DNA from: Thelephora terrestris | Taxonomy: Eukaryota > Basidiomycota > Agaricomycetes > Thelephorales > Thelephoraceae | Assembly (NCBI GenBank): GCA_015956445.1 | Contig: WIUZ02000002.1 | Span: 992,001 to 1,056,000 of the forward strand | Direction: 5' to 3' | Length of the DNA: 64,000 bases | Part shown: piece by piece, positions 45,042 to 56,318 of the stretch | How the letters are laid out: every line of letters begins with the position of its first letter | How positions within the stretch are numbered: position 1 is the first letter of the stretch | The notes under the pieces: model-generated | What the model saw: only the letters and a program-made list of their open reading frames with translations | What the model was told of the DNA's origin: nothing | The model's database searches: none | Made by a program: the position numbers and the translations under genes

Positions 45042-45763
45042 GGGTAGGGAGGTGAGAGATGGGAGATGAGCGATGGCGAGCAAGCGGTGGGAGATGGAGG
45101 AAAAAAAACTTCAAGTTCTGACACGTGCAGAGCAAAAGACTTCAAACTCGTGATCGTCCTTCCCTTTCCCTCGTGTTCGTCCTCCCCTTCTCCTCGTTTT
45201 CACCTTCCTCTTCCCTCGTGTTCCTCTCTCTTTCCCTCGTGCCCATCTTCCTCTCGCAAGGCCGCTGCCACCAAGACTCACAGCCTATCGGATTGTGCCC
45301 CATGACAGCACTGTCTTGCCACCATTCCACCACAACAGCACCCGTTGTGATCAGCGGTTTCAAAATGTTTGGCGATGCAGCGAGGCATGTCTCTGTGTCA
45401 AGGTAAGACAGTTCAACTGTCATTTATGCCAAAAAACCATCTTCCTGCACGGTGAGTAAGCACTAGAACTGATAACTTGAAACTTCCTAGGCCCCCGCCG
45501 ACACGGGAAACGTGAACACGGTCTCGACCACTGTCGTTTACCCGCTGCCACAGGCCGCAACCGAGCGTGGCACCGTCCACCCACGTTCCTCTCCCAGTGC
45601 CAATCGAGCCAGTATAAAGCCTTGCACCGACTCGATGGATGCTCTCACCCACCCACTACTCCGTAATCTACCACCTATTCTGTTCTCACCTAATTCACCA
45701 AATCATCCTCTAATCTATTACTCGACACCCCTCCTTACTCTTTTCTTCATCTTCCATTCGCCC
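45042..45763. promoter_or_regulatory. Divergent promoter region of Plavaka element 3
   Basis: 722 bp between the two facing-apart start codons. It contains a pyrimidine-rich tract at 45160-45260 with at least three tccctcgtg repeats, common near fungal transcription starts. Small frames here overlap no homologue. Confidence 0.45.
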
Positions 45764-47646
45764 ATGGTCGCTACTCGACCCAAGAACAAGCTTAGTCACC
45801 CGGCTGCGCCTGTAATGACCCGGACTGCCAAGGAGAAGGCCGGGATCAAAGTCAAGCCACGCAAAAAGCGGGTCACAAAGGACGAGACCATTAGGCAGCT
45901 TCAGGCACGTATCGACGCTATGGAGAACCCGGACGAAGAGTCACCCTCCAGAGAACCCTTGGTGAGTACCACTCGACTGTCATGGGCCCAGATTCAGTGC
46001 TAACAACCGTTAGTTTTTGAAAGGAGACACTCTGCTCTCGGACATAGAAGACGAGTTGTTCGAAGACTCACACATCCCGACCGAGATCGACTCCGACGAT
46101 TACACCCCCTCTGGATCTGGACGAAAGCGGACTGCGAGCGGCAGTGTCTCTGACCCACGGTAATTCATTTAGTACATCTGTTCGTGTCCATGACTTACAA
46201 ATCTTTACAGTGCGCTCAAACGCTCAAAGGCATACAGCACCCTCGAAGACGTTCGACCAACCATTCGAAACAAACCTTCAGGCCTCAAGTCAGACTGGCT
46301 TCGCACAGTTTCCAAGTCGTCCGCGGCTCATTGCCAGGTCCCAGCCATGAATCACCCATCAAGTTCATCTTCGTCAATGTCACCGCCCACTCCCCAGTCT
46401 CCTGTTGATCACACGTCGTCATTGTTGGCCATATCTCCTCTTCGCGTCCTTGGCAGGTCACCCTCGCCTCTATTCTATGGAGACCTCGTTCCGCTCATTG
46501 ACAAAGAAGCTGCGGAGCGCCAGGGGCATGCACAGCCACCCAAGGTAAGATATTTCTTGATCCTGTGGTTCGTGTGCTGACATTCTCCCCAGCCATTTTC
46601 CTTACCCCGAGCCTATAAGGACAACGAAGGCCAAAAGCAACAACCAGGGTTGAGGACTTTACCAAAGTGGTTGCGCGAGAGCTTCCGTGACCGATTTATC
46701 CATCCGGTTATTGAGCAGGTCTGTTTGAGCGACAAGCCGTGGAACAACCCGACCTTGTCTTCACTGCAGCGAGAACTCAACCGCGCGTACCCCACCCATC
46801 GAATTCGGCTTCATAGTGATGACGCGGCTGTTGTACCTGTAAGTTCAGCTCAGTTGCCCGATTCAAGATTTCTCACAAACACCACACAGACGCTTCGAGA
46901 CCTGGGAGTCCTTCGAAACCAAATTGGGAGTGAAGGACTCACTGCAGTCATTGAACACTTGCCAAGCCAATATACCAAACGGATGCTAGGATCCAAGGAT
47001 GCGAGGGCAAAATACATTGAAACCATCCTCGCAGATCCACAGCGCCCATTCGTTTGGGAGTATTTCCGCCCGGGCACTATCCCGCTTGCCGGTGAACGCG
47101 CATACTATGACGAGGTACACCTGACCCATTCAACAATTCATAAACCTAGCTCAACAAACCTTGCATAGAAACGAAGGGGACCATTCCAATCTGAGCCCGT
47201 GCTCCGCGCGTTTTTTGTTTATTTCACGTCGTATGGGATTCATTCGGAAGAAGTCCCCTCTGTTGATCCCGGTGAGGGACTTCGTCCGGTTGGAGCACTG
47301 GCTCTCGCTGCCACAGCTGTGAGCCTAGATTTTTTTCCCTATGTCCCGCTGATACTAATAAACCTTGAAGGTGGAACGAGCATACAAAATGCACCTGACT
47401 GGAGACTACGTCTCAAATGGCAGTGATTTTTCATCTTCGAAGTACCTCCCAACAACAGTTATGTATCTGGACAAGATTAAGAACGATCTAACAAGCGATA
47501 ATTGGACCGCAATATTCCAAGCGCTACATCGTCTCCGAGAGTCTCACGCACAAGATGACCGCATTCAAGTAGGAGCACCCCTTGTCCCAACGCAGCGTGA
47601 AGCGCTGCTTCCGGCTGACCCCCCAACTCCGCCAGCCTTCGACTGA
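45764..47646 (+). CDS. DUF6532-like accessory gene of Plavaka element 3, intact
   Basis: Seven exons 45764-45961, 46014-46159, 46211-46544, 46593-46838, 46890-47114, 47169-47318 and 47371-47646 total 1575 nt, 524 residues with no stop. The N-terminus is basic (KVKPRKKRVTKDETIRQLQARID, SGRKRTASG) with Ser/Pro-rich linkers. The C-terminal half has LPKWLRESFRDRFIHPVIEQVC, TLRDLGVLRNQIGSEGLTAVIEHL, PVGALALAATAVERAYKMHLTGDYV and YLDKIKNDLTSDNWTAIFQALHRL. The -ALALAATAVE-A...TG- pattern parallels the VLVALAATFAYMALDDYV region of the element 2 partner, so the two are probably distant homologues. A nuclear role in transposition is possible but unshown. Confidence 0.82.
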
Positions 47647-48279
47647 GAAGCAAGTGTTCTACTCACGTTCCATAGCAGATACCTAAGTATATAATATACA
47701 TAGGTCCGATTGCAATGCTCCTTCGTTTCGTTCCACATTATCTCATCTTATTCGCTCTTTAATCCGCTCTTTAATAAATCTTATTTTCAACCCGTAACTC
47801 GACCCAGAAATAAGGATGTGTGATTATAGAAGATGATGACTTGGCTTGTACAATCTGGATTGTCCGTCCTTATTTGCAAATAATGCCGGATAAGCGTGAG
47901 AAAAATTGATCTCCATCTTTACTGATGCTTGCAGTAAATAATTTCTAGACAAGCGCTAGCGGCCACGGCCACGACTGACAAAGCTGGTTTTCGAGAGGGA
48001 TATCCGACTGAGGCGCATGTTTTGTCGCCAGGGTAAACGTCTCCCCGCCGGGCCGGCAGGGTCACTGCAAGTCTCGCAAAAGTTCAGTTTAGACCGAGCA
48101 GCGGTGAATACTCTCAAGATTATAACGCATTCTTCACAAGCTGAGTCGTAGGTAGATCTCATTTCGTTTACGATAGAATTTACCGCGGTGGAGTTGGGGA
48201 CACGGAACCAAGCTTCCACCCCTCCCCACGTCATCAAGGCCGCTCATCCGAGCGCATGATCGCCCAAATAAACAACCAA
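47647..48279. other. 3' end of element 3 and flank of RNase C
   Basis: 47647-47940 is A/T-rich transposon tail. From about 47950 the DNA matches the 3' flank of RNase A (37750-38109), including a gccgggccggc-g block and a cctccccacgtcat block. No gene. Confidence 0.6.
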
Positions 48280-48826
48280 TCAACTCGTACATTGCAAAAA
48301 GTTGTTGCCCGTGGCACCGGTATGGGTAATGCAGCCGCAGAAACCCCCAGAGTTGCTGGCGGAGAAGAAATCGTGAGCGGTATCGCGGCAAGCGCGAGCA
48401 GGGATCACATACTCATACACGACGCGATCTGGACCAGGGCCGGTCGATCCGTTAAAAAGAGCACCGCTCGCGAGGATGGGGAACTCGTAAAAAGTAGGTC
48501 CGCTGCATGAGAACGTGAAGCCCTCATAGTTCTTGTACTGATGAGGATATCTAGGAAGAGAGTATGCAGTGAGAGGCCCATGGAACGTGGCGTGGTGGGT
48601 AACGTACCCGCCAAAGGGTCCAGATCCTGCCTTGGTGATAGCGTTCTGGGTGGCGGAACCGGTGTAGGAGTTCCCGGCACATGTGCAGGTTCCTGAGAAT
48701 CTAGTGTTACAGCCACGCGAACAGACAAAGAGAATGCACACTATGCTCACCGCTACGTTTGTAGTGGGCGGCGCCGTTCACGGAAGCAACGGCGAGGGTC
48801 AAGAGAGCGATGAGCCTGAATTGCAT
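48280..48826 (-). CDS. Secreted guanyl-specific ribonuclease, RNase T1/F1 family (copy C)
   Basis: Exons 48751-48826, 48608-48692 and 48280-48550 (76, 85, 271 nt) give 143 residues with a signal peptide ([19 protein letters not shown]) and the blocks [36 protein letters not shown] and CITHTGATGNNF, carrying the full RNase T1 catalytic set. A TATAAG box lies 66-71 bp before the ATG. Its left flank was separated from the Gln-rich end fragment by Plavaka element 3. On the right it lies divergent to the first TM-protein gene (50406), 1.6 kb away. Confidence 0.9.
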
Positions 48827-49334
48827 GATGCTCGTGAGGATTGGGGGTGCGGATGAAGGCGACACCAGGCTTTGGTGGCCCCGGGGTCTCTCTTATAGAA
48901 CACCAGCCACAGTCCCTCGCAGAATAGGCCTGACATAAACTTTTACGGCGTACATGGCGGAGACAGCCGTTCCCGCTCATCGGGGCTCGAGGTTGGTAGC
49001 GAGGCTAAGCTCAACCGGTGTTTTACTCGCCGTCAGTTCCAATGAGGCTCAAGGCCGCGGAGATCCCACTTGTGCGTGGGGGGTGGAAGACAAGTCGGTG
49101 CGTCGGCGATCTCCGAATGAAGCAGTCACACCTCCGCTCTTTCCAGTCGACCACTAGGCAACGGACCAGAAAATGGGACTAAATATCGTGCGAATTTTGA
49201 ACGTTGCAGGGCCCCTGCCTCACGCACGTGTAGAGGAAGATCATTCCACGAAGCGTCCTTCAGAAGCTTTCAGAGAAAACTCGGGGCCGGTTTCAATGAA
49301 CCTCCGAGGCCGAGTTTTTAGTCACCGGTCCCAA
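48827..49334. repeat. 5' flank of RNase C
   Basis: Shares blocks with flanks of copies A and B (the ttacggcgtacatggcgga block, then gatctccgaatgaagcag, then the gcctcacgcacgtgtagagga block shared with A only). No gene. Confidence 0.6.
48892..48897 (-). promoter_or_regulatory. TATA box of RNase C
   Basis: TATAAG on the minus strand, conserved in place and context with copy B. In copy A the same site reads TACAAG. Confidence 0.6.
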
Positions 49335-52312
49335 ATTCAAATTCTCCGAACGAGCCAAGTCTTCCATGACATCCCCACCTCAGGTCAATCGCGGCTTCTG
49401 GAAACACTTGGCGGTCTCTCTGCTTTACATCACAACTTACAATGACAATTGCTTAACCGAGTGTAGTCCTGAAAAACCCGGCGCCGAGGTCGACCGGGAA
49501 GTACGTTCAATGAACTATGCAATCGTTCTCCCCTGATCTTCTTTCGCGGTCGATTTAACTAAACCCGGGGGGAAACAGACGAGAACTGAGCGAGAAACGC
49601 TCCATTTTTCGTCGCAGGTTTGGACGAGCGTCGCCAGCTCACCGGGCGGGTTGATGGGAATTGACCGCAACTTCCTTTTCGAGAACTCGCAGCTTTCCCC
49701 GGCCATATAGGTTCATCTTCTGAGAGCCCTTTCGGATCACCCTCGCGCCCCTCGGTGAGGCGGAGTGGGTGAAATCCCCCGCTCATTTGTCCTGCTCCAG
49801 GTGAGTGATCAATCAGTCTACTTATAAAGATGATTTAGATACTTAGTGCCTACCCGGGCGTGTTTTCCGCGTTTTTTTCCACCCCAACTCAAGGGGCCCA
49901 AAAAACAAAAAGCGCATTTGATCTGCAGATCTGGGGATCCGCACGACCTTTCGTTGTGGAAACCAAAGGACGTTGGACCTTCTCTGGATCCGCGGTTATG
50001 GTGTCGCGAGCGCTGGGACCGTGAGCTCAAGCGAGATCCCTTCCGCCATCGAAGGAACAACGGAAACATGGTTCACTGCGTCTATCGCAACGGGTCAATC
50101 GAAATGGGAATATTTACGTCCATGTCATTGAACGTCAACAAATGTAATGGTGGGTCATTTCTCCTCGAGCACACCAATTACGACCCACCGATAAGGGATG
50201 GTTTGTCGTTTTATGACGTATACCGGGGCCATCGGCATAGACCACATGAAATAGGCGCGACAACTTACCTGTTCTGATCAGCGCGCGGTTTCTCAGCCTT
50301 CCACTATCAATTCAAGATCTGTCCGATAGGTAAATACTCCCGTTCTCCCCCGTGACCTCTCTTCCTTGTTTCCCTCCGCCGACTTCTCCGATCATTGCGA
50401 CCTCCATGTTCCTTCAAAAGGTCATCCTGCTTGCTGCAACGTTCGCTTCAGCGGTATGGGCTCAGTTTGATACGGCCCAGTGTGGCACTGGCTTTGACTG
50501 GGTAAGCGGCTATCTTTCAGTCGGTTTTTTGCTTAACGGACCGCTGAGCGTTCGCACGGTCGTCTCGTCGTGCGTGGTTTTGTAGAATAAGAATTCTTTA
50601 GGTCAGGATCCGTGCATTGTTGGTTCCAAGTTGGATGCGTCATGCCGTGGCCTCGGTGAGTCCACCCGCTGCCAACGTGCCCGCCCACGCTGTTGAACGA
50701 CGACGTTTGATCCTCAGCTGTGTACACCTATACGCCTCTCAATGCATCCCAGTACTACCTTCCCCCTCAAACGAATCGTTCCGGCGACGTGATGTGCGAC
50801 TGTAACACCGTGATGTACAGGTACGAAGGTAAGATTTCCTCGAACACCGTCCTGTGCTGATTCCTCCTTGGTTTCAGTTTTTTCATGGCCTGCACTTCGT
50901 GTCAGAATGGCACGATCTACTCGTAAGTCCTCTGAGGCCGAGGTCCCACGATGTTCGTTAACTCCCCCAGTTGGACGAAATGGATAGCGCAATGCGTCAA
51001 CATCTCTATCTCAAAGTGAGCGTCTTCCTTCCGCAGCCAACGTCAACCATCGCCTAAAATCCTTGGTTCCAACTAGGTACCCAGTCGACATCGCGCAAGG
51101 AACCGCTCTTCCACGCTGGGCGTTTATCAATGTCACGGTAAGTGACGTATTCGCCACCCTGCTACACCACCGCGCCAACACAAAAGGCCAAGTCGTTGCC
51201 AAATATGACATATAGCGACACGGTCGCGATGAGCGTCGGACGTAAGTTTGACCCTTGGACGGTCCCTCTTCATTCTGCCGAATCAGCTTTGATCAGGGGA
51301 TCCCGAGGCGCTTCCCAACTCAATCACCACCGTTTCCATGGTTAGCACCAGTACCACCGGGATCAGCACCCTTACCAAGAACTCGACCGATCTGCCCGTC
51401 CCCACGAACGTTAACGACACCGCGAAAAGCGATAACACTGGAGCGATCGTCGGCGGTGAGGGCCTCGGAACGGTTTGGTTTCAAATATGATATGGATTTT
51501 GTTGACCACTTCCAAACAGGTGTCGTCGGGACTGTGGTCCCGCTCACAATTCTCGCAGTCGTGGCGTTCCTTTACGCCAGAAAATGTCGACAGCAGCAAG
51601 TTCAACCGAACGGACGGCAGGCGAACGACCCATGCGCGGAGTACGGGCCTTCCTCGCCCTTTATTCCTTTCAGTCAATACGTGAGCCCTTCCTACGGCGT
51701 GAGCCATGGAAATGCATTTGTTTTTTTTTTACGTTTGTGGTTTTTTTTTTTTCTAGAACCCCAACGACCCATCGACGTCCCCTCCGAACCTGTCCGGCCC
51801 GGGCAGGCACACCAATACCGCCCGTAGGACATATTCTGGTGCCGCTGAGGTTTAGCTTTCGCCTGTTTTTTTTCGCAATCTTTTCTAATTCCCTCACTAT
51901 ATCGCGTTGAACTATGTACCGACTTATATGTGATAGATCTGAAAGGCTAAATAATGCGGTTGGGCCCTTACGGCAAATCGCGTCTGGCGGTATGAGCAAT
52001 CAATCGACACCGCAAGGCTGAAGAACGGAAAGGCTTTCCGTCGGTCAGAAATTTCCACGAGGAGAGGGCATGTCGCGGTTCTCGGGTCTGCCAGGTGCTT
52101 CTCGCACGGCTGCCCGACGAGACGTCAACGGGAGTGACTATCGGTAAGGCTGGAAAATTGCTAGAATGTGAGTGCATATATCGGTCGTGGAGGGGGGGGG
52201 GAGTGAGTCGCAATGTTCTCCCGTGTCCGCATCCAGACAGGGCGGGCCGCCGGTCAGGGTCTTCAGATGATCGTTTTAGGTAAGTACTTGTGCGTGCGGC
52301 GCTATCCGTCGA
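49335..52312 (+). repeat. Tandem segmental duplication, unit 1
   Basis: About 2.98 kb, repeated directly at 52317-55390 with very high identity over spacer, introns and exons. It starts caaattctccgaacgagcc and ends near gcgctatccgtcgatcc. Unit 1 has a private insert of about 56 bp at 50130-50200, bounded by ggtgggtc and gacccacc. A reading frame of up to 143 codons before the gene (49846-50277) has no recognisable domain and differs in length between units, so I do not call it. Confidence 0.88.
50406..51855 (+). CDS. Signal peptide, Cys-rich ectodomain, single-TM protein (TM copy 1)
   Basis: Ten exons: 50406-50501, 50586-50655, 50718-50820, 50878-50922, 50971-51015, 51077-51137, 51187-51241, 51297-51455, 51520-51680 and 51757-51855, total 894 nt, 297 residues. 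Signal peptide MFLQKVILLAATFASAVWA; ectodomain with QDPCIVGSKLDASC, GDVMCDCNTVMYS, MACTSCQNGTIYSWTKWIAQC and PRWAFINVT; a Ser/Thr/Asn-rich stalk (about 140-205); a helix VVPLTILAVVAFLYARKCRQQQ near residues 215-235; and a Pro-rich cytosolic tail ending YSGAAEV. This layout is a large unnamed family in mushrooms, likely cell-surface. It is almost identical to TM copy 2. Confidence 0.9.
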
Positions 52313-52316
52313 TCCC

Positions 52317-55300
52317 AAATTCTCCGAGCGAACCAAGTCTTCCATGACATCCCCACCTCAGGTCAATCGCGACTTCTGGAAACACTTGGCGGTCTCTCTG
52401 CTTTACATCACAACTTACAATGACAATTGCTTAACCGAGTGTAGTTTTGAAGAACCCGGCGAGGTCGACCGGGAAGTACGTTCAATGAACTTTGCAATCG
52501 TTCTCCCCTGATCTCCTTTCGCGGTCGATTTAACTAAACCCGGGGGGAAACAGACGAGAACTGTGCGAGAAACGCTCCATTTTTCGTCGCAGGTTTGGAC
52601 GAGCGTCGCTAGCTCACCGGGCGGGTTGATGGGAATTGACCGCAACTTCCTTTTCGAGAACTCGCAGCTTTCCCCGGCCATATAGGTTCATCTTCTGAGA
52701 GCCCTTTCGGATCACCCTCGCGCCCCTCGGTGAGGCGGAGTGGGTGAAAACCCCCGCTCATTTGTCCTGCTCCAGGTGAGTGATCAATCAGTCTACTTAT
52801 AAAGATGATTTAGATAGTGCCTACCCTGGTGCGTTTTGCGCGTTTTTTTTCCTGACCGGGCCCAAAAAACAAAAAGCGCATTTGATCTGCAGATCTGGGA
52901 ATCCACACGACCTTCGTTGTGGAAACCAAAGGACGTTGGACCTTCTCTGGATCCGCGGTTATGGTGTCGCGAGCGCTGGGACCGTGAGCCCAAGCGAGAT
53001 CCCTTCCGCCATCGAGGGAACAACGGAGAGTATGCCAGGGTTCACTACGTCTATCGCAACGGGTCAATCGAAATGGGAATATTTCCGTTCATGTCATTGG
53101 ATCGTTTGTCGTTGTATGACGTAGGTCGGGGCCATTGGCATAGATCACACGAAATAGGCGCGATAACTTACCTGTTCTGATCAGCGCGCGGTTTCTCAGC
53201 CTTCGAAACTTCGGGCCTCGGGGCCACCGGCCACCCCCGATGCGTCTGGCCATCTCCCATCAACCAAATATAGATCGACCTCGAGGGCCACTATATCAAT
53301 TCAAGATCTATCCGAACTCCCGTTCTTCCCCGTGACCTTTCTTCCTTGTTTCCCCCCGCCGACTCCTCCGATCGTTGCGATCTCCATGTTCCTTCTAAAG
53401 GTCATTCTGGTTGCTGCAACGTTCGCTTCACCAGTATGGGCTCAGTTCGCCACGGCCCAGTGTGGCACTGGCTTTGATTGGGTGAGCTGCCATCTTCGAG
53501 CCGGTTTTTGCTTAAACGACCGCTAAGCGTTCCTACGATCGTCTTGTCGTGCGCGGTTCCGTAGAATAAGAACTCCTTGGGCCAGGATCCGTGCACTGTT
53601 GGTTCCAAGTTGGATGCATCATGCCGTGGCCTCGGTGAGTCCACCCGCTATTTGCGTACCCGCCCACGCCCTTGAACGGAGACATTTTATCGTCAGCGGA
53701 GTACACCTATCCGCCTCTCAATGCATCCCAGTATTACCTCCCCCCTCAAACGAATCATTCCGGCGACGTGATGTGCGATTGTAACACCGTGATGTACAGG
53801 TACGAAGGTCAGATTTCCTAAACATGGTCCTGTGCTTATCCCTCCTTCGTTTTAGTTTTTACATGGCCTGTACCTCGTGTCAGAATGGCACGATCTACTC
53901 GTAAGTCCTCTTCAGACCAAGATCGCACGACGCTTGCCAACTTACTCCACCTAGTTGGACGCAATGGATAGCGCAATGCGTCAACATCTCTATCTCACAG
54001 TGAGTGTCTTCCTTCCGCAGCCAACGTTAAGCATCGCCTACAATCCTCGGTTCAACTAGGTACCCTATTGACATCGCGCAAGGAACCGCTCTTCCGCGCT
54101 GGGCGTTTATCAATGTCACGGTAAGCGACGTATTCGCCACCCCCGTTACACCACCGCGCCCACACAGAAGGCAAAGTCTTTGCCAAATATGACGTACAGC
54201 GACACAGTCGCGATGAGCGTCGGAAGTAAGTTTTGACCCCCTCGGACGGTCCCCCACTTCATTCTTGCCGAATCCGCTTTGATCAGTGAATCCCGAGGCG
54301 TTTCCCAATACAATCACCACCGTTTCCTCCACGGATAACACCGGCAACACTGGGATCAGCACCCTCACCAAGAGCTCTACCGGTCTGCCCGTCCCCACGA
54401 ACGCTAACGATACCGCGAAAAGCAATAACTCTGGAGCGATCGTAGGCGGTGAGGCCCCGGGAACGGTTTGGTTTCGAATATGATATGGATTTTGATCACC
54501 CTCAAACAGGCGTCGTCGGGTCCGTGGTCCCGCTCACGATTCTCGCAGTCGTGGCCTTCCTTTATACCCGAAACCACCGACAGCAGCAAGTTCAACCGGA
54601 CGGACGACAGGCGAACGATCCATACACACGATCCACGGTCGCGGAGTACGGGCCTTCCTCGCCGTCTATTCCTTTCAGTCAATATGTGAGCCGTTCCTAC
54701 GGCGTGAGCCATGGAAATGCATGTTTTTTTTACATTCGTGGGTTTTTTTTCTAGAACCCCAACGACCCATTGACGTTCCCTCCGAACCTGTCTGGCCCCG
54801 GGCCGGGCATTTACACCAATACCGCCCGTGGGTATTCTGGTGCCGCTGAGGTTTAGCTCTCGCATGTTATTTTTTTTCGCAATCTTTCCTTAATCCCTCA
54901 TCATATCTATGTACCGACTTGTATGTGATAGAGCTGAAAGACTCCTTAAGATTAAGCGCCCTCTAAATCTTTCCCGGTGTACGTAGGGTCAATTATACGC
55001 CCCACCGCTGGGGCAAAAGGCTAAATAATGCGGTTAGGCCCTTACGGCAAATCGTGTCTGGCGGCATGAGCAATCAACCGACACCGCAAGGCTGAAGAAC
55101 GGAAAGCCTTTCCAAATTCCGTTTTCACGAGGAGAGGGCATGTCGCGGTTCTCGGGTCTGCTAGGTGCTTCCTGCACGGCTGTCCGACGAGACGTCAACG
55201 GGAGTGACTATCGGTAGGGCTGGAAAATTGCTCAAATGTGAGTGCATGTATCGGTCGTGGAGGGGGGAGCTAGTCGCAGGGTTCTCCCGTGTCCGCAACC

Positions 55301-55390
55301 CGACCGTAGGGCGGGCCGCCGGTCAGGGTCTTCAGATGATCGATGATCGTTGCGTGCCAGTCCGGTGTAGCTAGCGCCATCCGTCGAGGA
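52317..55390 (+). repeat. Tandem segmental duplication, unit 2
   Basis: Direct repeat of 49335-52312. It has private inserts of about 90 bp at 53200-53295 and about 80 bp at 54940-55020 that unit 1 lacks. Otherwise the two units align from end to end, so the duplication is recent. Confidence 0.88.
53386..54856 (+). CDS. Signal peptide, Cys-rich ectodomain, single-TM protein (TM copy 2)
   Basis: Ten exons at the same codons as copy 1: 53386-53481, 53565-53634, 53697-53799, 53856-53900, 53955-53999, 54060-54120, 54171-54225, 54287-54448, 54510-54685 and 54755-54856, total 915 nt, 304 residues. All ectodomain cysteines of copy 1 are kept. Differences cluster in the signal peptide end (FASPVWAQ), the stalk (STDNTGNTG) and the tail, where an extra YTRSTV segment appears. 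The single helix VVPLTILAVVAFLYT and the YSGAAEV end are conserved. The open frame and clean splice sites argue that it is functional. Confidence 0.9.
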
Positions 55391-56318
55391 GGCTTCTTGC
55401 TCAGAGGTAGCCAAAAGGAGAAGGTCCTTTTCTTATTATGGGCATTGGGCGGGAGTACAGAGGTATAAAGAGCCTGACGAGAGGACCGTAGTATTGTCCA
55501 GTTTTCCCTTATCATTCTCATTATCGAAATCCTCAAAGCGTTGTCCCTGTTCTCGTCTCTTGAGTGTTGCCACCTCACGGTGGCTTCCATATACGTACCG
55601 CGCGACCGCAATGCTTACCAGGGCCGCGCTTCGCGGATCAATATGAATTTCCGTTCACCAGATCCGCGATGGCAACAATATGGGAAGTGGCTGTAGCCTG
55701 TCCCTACGAAATAGGGGGCTACACCGTGAATACGCGCGCGTAAAGAACGCCTGAGAGCTTCCTGGGGAAGAGCTCACGACCGCTCGGTCAGTTACAGCCA
55801 GCGCACCGCAAAACGCGGCTGAGTGCCACCCTTCCATGTCCGATTATACGTGTCTCTCTTTTTCTGGGGACAGTCACTCGATTCTAGGCGGTTCAAGAGG
55901 AAATGAAAACATTTCCGTCATCGGGAAAATCACCCCAAAGTCGCCCGCCGATGATCTCGGCCTTGGCGCTTCAGCCAGCATCAACAAACTCGAAGGCGGG
56001 GTCTCCTCGAGCAGACACCGTGTAAAACTGACGCTCACCGACAGAGGATGTTCTATCATCACGACACAGACCAAAACGCGGAATTTCGTCTGTTTAGAAT
56101 GGGGGGGTGTCAATTAAGCACGACGAGCAAAAGACACACTGGGCGCCATGTTCTCTGATGGGAGGTTTCACTGATTGTATGACCCATCACACTATACTTC
56201 AAATACGTACGTGCTGATTCAGAAGCAACGATCAACGCAGGGTCTATTCTGGTAAATATCCCGCGTCTTCGCCCTTCGTTTTCCCTCGCTGACTTGTTCC
56301 TTGATCATCCCGACCTCT
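55391..56318. other. Spacer between TM copies 2 and 3
   Basis: No gene supported. A 93-codon frame at 55836-56117 has no recognised motif and no counterpart in units 1 or 2. Confidence 0.4.

Larger units (their letters stand above)
41421..47940. mobile_element. Plavaka element 3: transposase plus divergent partner gene
   Basis: About 6.5 kb of DNA lies between the duplicated Gln-rich end (left) and the 3' flank of RNase C (right). Those two blocks are only about 250 bp apart at the parental locus, so the extra DNA is the insertion. It holds a minus-strand transposase (41864-45041) and a plus-strand accessory gene (45764-47646), head to head, as in element 2. I could not identify terminal repeats, so the ends are good to about 50-100 bp only. 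Confidence 0.7.

Noticed and set aside
45160-45260. Pyrimidine-rich tccctcgtg repeats as a separate minisatellite
   Set aside because: Too short and irregular; better read as a promoter pyrimidine tract.
38110-48826. RNase T1-like genes as alpha-sarcin type ribotoxins
   Set aside because: Length, active-site spacing and overall blocks fit ordinary RNase T1/F1; the long basic loops of ribotoxins are not seen.
49846-50277. 143-codon frame upstream of TM copy 1, with a 115-codon counterpart at 52836-53180
   Set aside because: The frames match only because the DNA is duplicated. Length and ends differ through indels and no domain is visible.
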